Part shown: positions 3,488 to 5,847 of the stretch, piece by piece
How the letters are laid out: the number at the start of each line of letters is the position of its first letter
How positions within the stretch are numbered: position 1 is the first letter of the stretch
DNA from: JARRNO01 sp037384885
GTDB taxonomy: Bacteria; Acidobacteriota; UBA4820; DSQY01
Assembly (NCBI GenBank): GCA_037384885.1
Contig: JARRNO010000153.1
Coordinates: forward strand, 1 to 5,847
Direction of reading: 5' to 3'
Length of the DNA: 5,847 nt
Notes under the pieces: model-generated
Databases searched by the model: none
Told to the model about the DNA's origin: nothing
What the model saw: the letters and a program-made list of their open reading frames with translations, nothing else
Made by a program: the position numbers and the translations under genes

Positions 3488-5542
3488 ATGTGGAGACTCC
3501 TGAAAAGGAGCGAACCGCCAGAGATTGAGAGAGTTCTGAACGACGAAGCGGCTCGCATTCAGTCCCGCCGGGGAGCGGCGCGACAGGAGCCGGGTGATCC
3601 GCGCAAGGATGCGGTCGGCTTGTCCCTGTCGGGAGGCGGCATCCGTTCGGCCACCTTCAACCTCGGCGTGCTACAGGCCCTGAGCCGCTACGGCCTGCTG
3701 GACCGGATCGACTACCTTTCCACGGTGTCCGGCGGGGGCTATATCGGCTCCGCCCTCACGTGGTTCATGTCCTATTTGAAGCAGGCCTTTCCCTTCGGCA
3801 CGACCCGGAAGAGCAACCTGGAACAGCCCGGCAAGATCGTGGCGTGGCTCCGGGCGCACGATCGCTATCTGGCCCCCGGCGCGGGCCTGAATCTGTGGTC
3901 CCTGGCTGCTGCTTTCTTCGCGGGACTCCTCGTCAACTTAGTGATCCTTGTCCCCTGGGCGTTTCTCGGGCTCTACCTGTTTACCAGGAAATGGTTCTGG
4001 ACAGCACCGATTTATTTGAAAATCCACCTGGAACGAGTTCCCGATAACGATCTGTTCGCATGGCTGCTCTGTTTGGGGCTGGCCTTCTTGGCAGCCCTCC
4101 TGATCGCTTCCGTCGTCAGCCGGTTGGCCTTCCTGAGAGGATTCAAGCCGGAGCGCGCCTTTTCGGTGGAGATGGGCGCCCTCCTGATGTTTGCGGCGCT
4201 ATGGGTTCTGGTGGGTACCATTCCTGTGGTGTACAATCTCACCGCGGCATGGTTTGCGAGCACGGCTTCTTCAATTTCTCTGTCCGGCCTCGTCACGCTG
4301 GCGGGCGCCTGTTTGAAAATTCGCGGAAGCCGGAAGACCGCCCGCTGGCACGGTCCGGTGCTCAGCATCGGCCTGGCTCTTTTAATATACGGGCTGGTTC
4401 TGTGGGGGTACCGCTTTGCGGTCCGCTGGTCCCGCATTCCTCTCTGGCTCTGGGTGGCCCTGCTCCTGTCGGTGATTCTGGCCGCCGCAGTCAACATCAA
4501 CTACCTCTCCATGCACCGCTTCTACCGCAACCGGCTCATGGAGGCGTATCTGCCCTACAAGAAAGCCGGGGTCGGCGTCGAACGGGCCGACCGCTGCCTT
4601 CTGTCCTCGATCGGTCAGACCAGGGCGCCCTATCACCTCATCAACACCAACGTTCAGTTGGTGGGTTCAACGCGTCCAAAACTCCGCGAACGGGGAGGCG
4701 AAAGCTTCATCCTTTCACCGGCTTACTGCGGTTCGGAAAACACCGGCTTCGTGCCAACGGACAAGTTCGCGGGTGGGCGAATGAATCTGGCCACGGCCTT
4801 CGCCATATCGGGCGCCGCGGTCGATCCGAACACCTATGCGACCCGGTCCAGGCCGCTGACGATCCTCATGACCCTGCTCAACATCCGCCTCGGCTACTGG
4901 GTGCTCAATCCTGCCACCAAGGTCCGGTTGGGGAATTACGTGCCCCAGCCCCTGGCATACTGGTATCTCGCCAGGGAAATGTTTGGAAAAGGATTGAACG
5001 AGAATGCCCTGTACCTTCACCTTTCAGACGGAGGCCATTTCGAGAATCTCGGATTCTATGAGCTGGTTCGCAGGAAGTGCCGGGTCATCGTCATTTCGGA
5101 TTCGGGCGCAGATCCAGATTACCGCTTCAACGATCTCGCCCGCGCCATCGAAAGGGTCCGGGTGGATTTCGGCGCCCAGGTAAAACTCAACGTCGATGAC
5201 CTGCGGCCAGACGACAAGGACATGTCGCAGGCCCCGTACGTGACGGGAACCGTCTCCTACGATAACGGCCAGCCCGGCACGTTGATCTATCTGAAGCCAA
5301 CGATCTTCAAGGGGCTTCCACAGGATATTTACAGCTACAACGCCGGCGACCGCTCCTTTCCCAATCAGTCGACGGCGAACCAGTTTTTCGACGAGCAGCA
5401 GTTCGAAGCCTACCGGGAACTGGGGTACCAAACCATCGCCCGGGCCTACAAGGAGAAAGCGTTCTCGGCCGTCGATCCGTCGCTGTCGCCTCCCGCCGCT
5501 ACAAGCAAAACAGATCTGCGCAATGAAGCGGGGAGTCGGTGA
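3488..5542 (+). CDS. Membrane-embedded patatin-like phospholipase
   Basis: 684 aa, predicted to hydrolyse acyl esters of membrane lipids. The patatin oxyanion motif SGGGIRS is at 48-54. The nucleophile is S81 in YLSTVSGGGY, where T79 stands at the first Gly of the usual G-x-S-x-G. The catalytic Asp is D514 in LSDGGHFENLG. Between them lie about six hydrophobic helices, near 138-165, 189-211, 229-250, 260-278 (weak), 290-311 and 318-339. Conserved-looking blocks follow: PYHLINTN (381-388), FILSPAYCGS (407-416), FAISGAAVDPN (438-448) and FPNQSTANQFFDEQQFEAYR (624-643). The two halves of the active site should meet on one side of the membrane, presumably the cytoplasm. The start is supported by GGGAG at 3477-3481, 6 bases upstream. 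The 100-bp gap after the hydrolase gene has a GC stem (3394-3398 / 3407-3411) without a T-run, so co-transcription is likely. Patatins include secreted virulence phospholipases and CBASS effectors; the role here is unproven. Confidence 0.88.
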   Translation: MWRLLKRSEPPEIERVLNDEAARIQSRRGAARQEPGDPRKDAVGLSLSGGGIRSATFNLGVLQALSRYGLLDRIDYLSTVSGGGYIGSALTWFMSYLKQAFPFGTTRKSNLEQPGKIVAWLRAHDRYLAPGAGLNLWSLAAAFFAGLLVNLVILVPWAFLGLYLFTRKWFWTAPIYLKIHLERVPDNDLFAWLLCLGLAFLAALLIASVVSRLAFLRGFKPERAFSVEMGALLMFAALWVLVGTIPVVYNLTAAWFASTASSISLSGLVTLAGACLKIRGSRKTARWHGPVLSIGLALLIYGLVLWGYRFAVRWSRIPLWLWVALLLSVILAAAVNINYLSMHRFYRNRLMEAYLPYKKAGVGVERADRCLLSSIGQTRAPYHLINTNVQLVGSTRPKLRERGGESFILSPAYCGSENTGFVPTDKFAGGRMNLATAFAISGAAVDPNTYATRSRPLTILMTLLNIRLGYWVLNPATKVRLGNYVPQPLAYWYLAREMFGKGLNENALYLHLSDGGHFENLGFYELVRRKCRVIVISDSGADPDYRFNDLARAIERVRVDFGAQVKLNVDDLRPDDKDMSQAPYVTGTVSYDNGQPGTLIYLKPTIFKGLPQDIYSYNAGDRSFPNQSTANQFFDEQQFEAYRELGYQTIARAYKEKAFSAVDPSLSPPAATSKTDLRNEAGSR

Positions 5543-5560
5543 GGACGAGAATTGTGAGTT

Positions 5561-5576
5561 GCGCGGCACGCCGCGC
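5561..5576 (+). terminator. GC hairpin after the phospholipase gene, possible terminator
   Basis: Perfect 6-bp stem GCGCGG (5561-5566) / CCGCGC (5571-5576) with loop CACG, 18 bases past the phospholipase stop, followed by TGTTAA. It lies between two converging genes, where a shared terminator is expected. The T-run is poor on both strands, so confidence is limited. Confidence 0.35.
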
Positions 5577-5578
5577 TG

Positions 5579-5593
5579 TTAACCGTTAGTCGT
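5579..5593 (+). repeat. Degenerate copy of the left-end TTAATCGTTAGCCGT motif
   Basis: TTAACCGTTAGTCGT here matches 211-225 at 13 of 15 positions. At both places the motif is close to a GC-rich hairpin. It is probably a dispersed intergenic motif of this genome. Confidence 0.4.
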
Positions 5594-5609
5594 GGCACGA
5601 GAGTGCCGC
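5592..5609. other. Hairpin with GAGA tetraloop
   Basis: Stem GTGGCAC (5592-5598) / GTGCCGC (5603-5609), six Watson-Crick pairs plus one G-U, closed by GAGA, a stable GNRA-type loop. It has no T-tract. It could protect a 3' end from either converging gene or be another dispersed palindrome. Confidence 0.4.
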
Positions 5610-5658
5610 TGCGGGTTGGCGAGGGACCGTCGCTGCAAGCCAACTGTCTAGAAGGTCA

Positions 5659-5677
5659 GGCAGCCAGAGAAGGGGAA
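5659..5677 (+). repeat. Degenerate copy of a left-end purine-rich motif
   Basis: GGCAGCCAGAGAAGGGGAA matches the minus strand of 479-497 at 16 of 19 positions, including the first nine bases without mismatch. Together with 5579-5593 it shows that the spacer after the phospholipase shares repeat families with the spacer after purH. Confidence 0.35.
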
Positions 5678-5699
5678 ATCGGCGCGGCTCTTACGCAGC

Positions 5700-5846
5700 T
5701 CAGCGCAGCAGGAACAACGACATCACGAAGTGAAAGGCAAGGCCAAACAGGACCGTCAAGCCGATCGCCGTCACCGCGCCCAGCAGGAACCGCACCGCCC
5801 GCCTGCCCGACCGGACCTTCATGAATCCAATGAACAGATTGAACGG
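5700..5846 (-). CDS. C-terminal end of an unidentified membrane protein, 5' truncated by window
   Basis: On the minus strand an open frame enters from the right edge and stops at 5700-5702, giving 48 residues: a short amphipathic start (PFNLFIGFMKV), a basic loop (RSGRRAVR), then a strongly hydrophobic stretch, FLLGAVTAIGLTVLFGLAF with HFVMSLFLLR. This has the look of a final transmembrane helix preceded by a positively charged cytoplasmic loop, which would place the N-terminal end of the helix inside under the positive-inside rule. Too little is visible to name the family. The gene converges on the phospholipase gene, so it is not part of that operon. The real start lies beyond the window. 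Confidence 0.6.
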   Translation of the reverse strand, partial: PFNLFIGFMKVRSGRRAVRFLLGAVTAIGLTVLFGLAFHFVMSLFLLR

Positions 5847-5847
5847 G

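Noticed and set aside
4060..5061. 333-codon plus-strand open frame inside the phospholipase gene
   Set aside because: It is an out-of-frame shadow: Arg/Gly/Pro-rich with no domain, while the overlapping frame carries the patatin motifs and membrane helices.

Overview
The window (5,847 bp, GC-rich) looks like chromosomal DNA of a free-living Gram-negative bacterium. The evidence is the GC-rich third codon positions, strong Shine-Dalgarno sites (GGAGG, GGGAGG), a Sec-type signal peptide, and intergenic spaces filled with small REP-like palindromes. The 3' end of a purine-biosynthesis gene with the C-terminus RLFHH, together with the TTAACCGTTAG-type intergenic motifs, makes me lean towards Desulfobacterota (the former deltaproteobacteria). 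That is a low-confidence guess from memory.

Layout: (1) 1-129, the last 42 codons of a purH-type AICAR transformylase gene, plus strand. (2) 130-707, a gene-free spacer packed with palindromes: three REP-like copies of one family, an inverted pair of a second family, several GGCCGC/GCGGCC hairpins, and a 23-bp inverted repeat bounding most of them. (3) 708-1595, minus strand, a secreted or periplasmic protein of unknown function (295 aa). (4) 1596-2109, a divergent spacer with a good sigma70-like promoter (TTGACA, 17 bp, TACATT) overlapped by a perfect 16-bp palindrome, then a long leader with a hairpin followed by T4. (5) 2110-3387, plus strand, a stand-alone ComEC-type metallo-beta-lactamase-fold hydrolase with an N-terminal SH3-like segment. 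(6) 3488-5542, plus strand, a patatin-like phospholipase whose catalytic Ser and Asp are separated by about six membrane helices. (7) 5543-5699, a spacer with two hairpins and degenerate copies of the repeats seen at the left end. (8) 5700-5846, minus strand, the C-terminal end of an unidentified membrane protein that continues past the window.

The functional core is the hydrolase/phospholipase pair. The genes are co-directional, 100 bp apart, each with its own ribosome binding site, and could be read from the promoter at about 1781-1809. One encodes a soluble metal-dependent hydrolase and the other a membrane-embedded lipid acyl hydrolase. Stand-alone ComEC-like hydrolases and patatin phospholipases both occur in bacterial immunity operons (for example in AVAST type 1 and as CBASS effectors), so a membrane-attacking defence module is a reasonable hypothesis. 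However, no sensor, nucleotide cyclase or NTPase is visible here, and a lipid-metabolism or membrane-remodelling role is equally open. No tRNA, rRNA, CRISPR array, transposase or integrase was seen.
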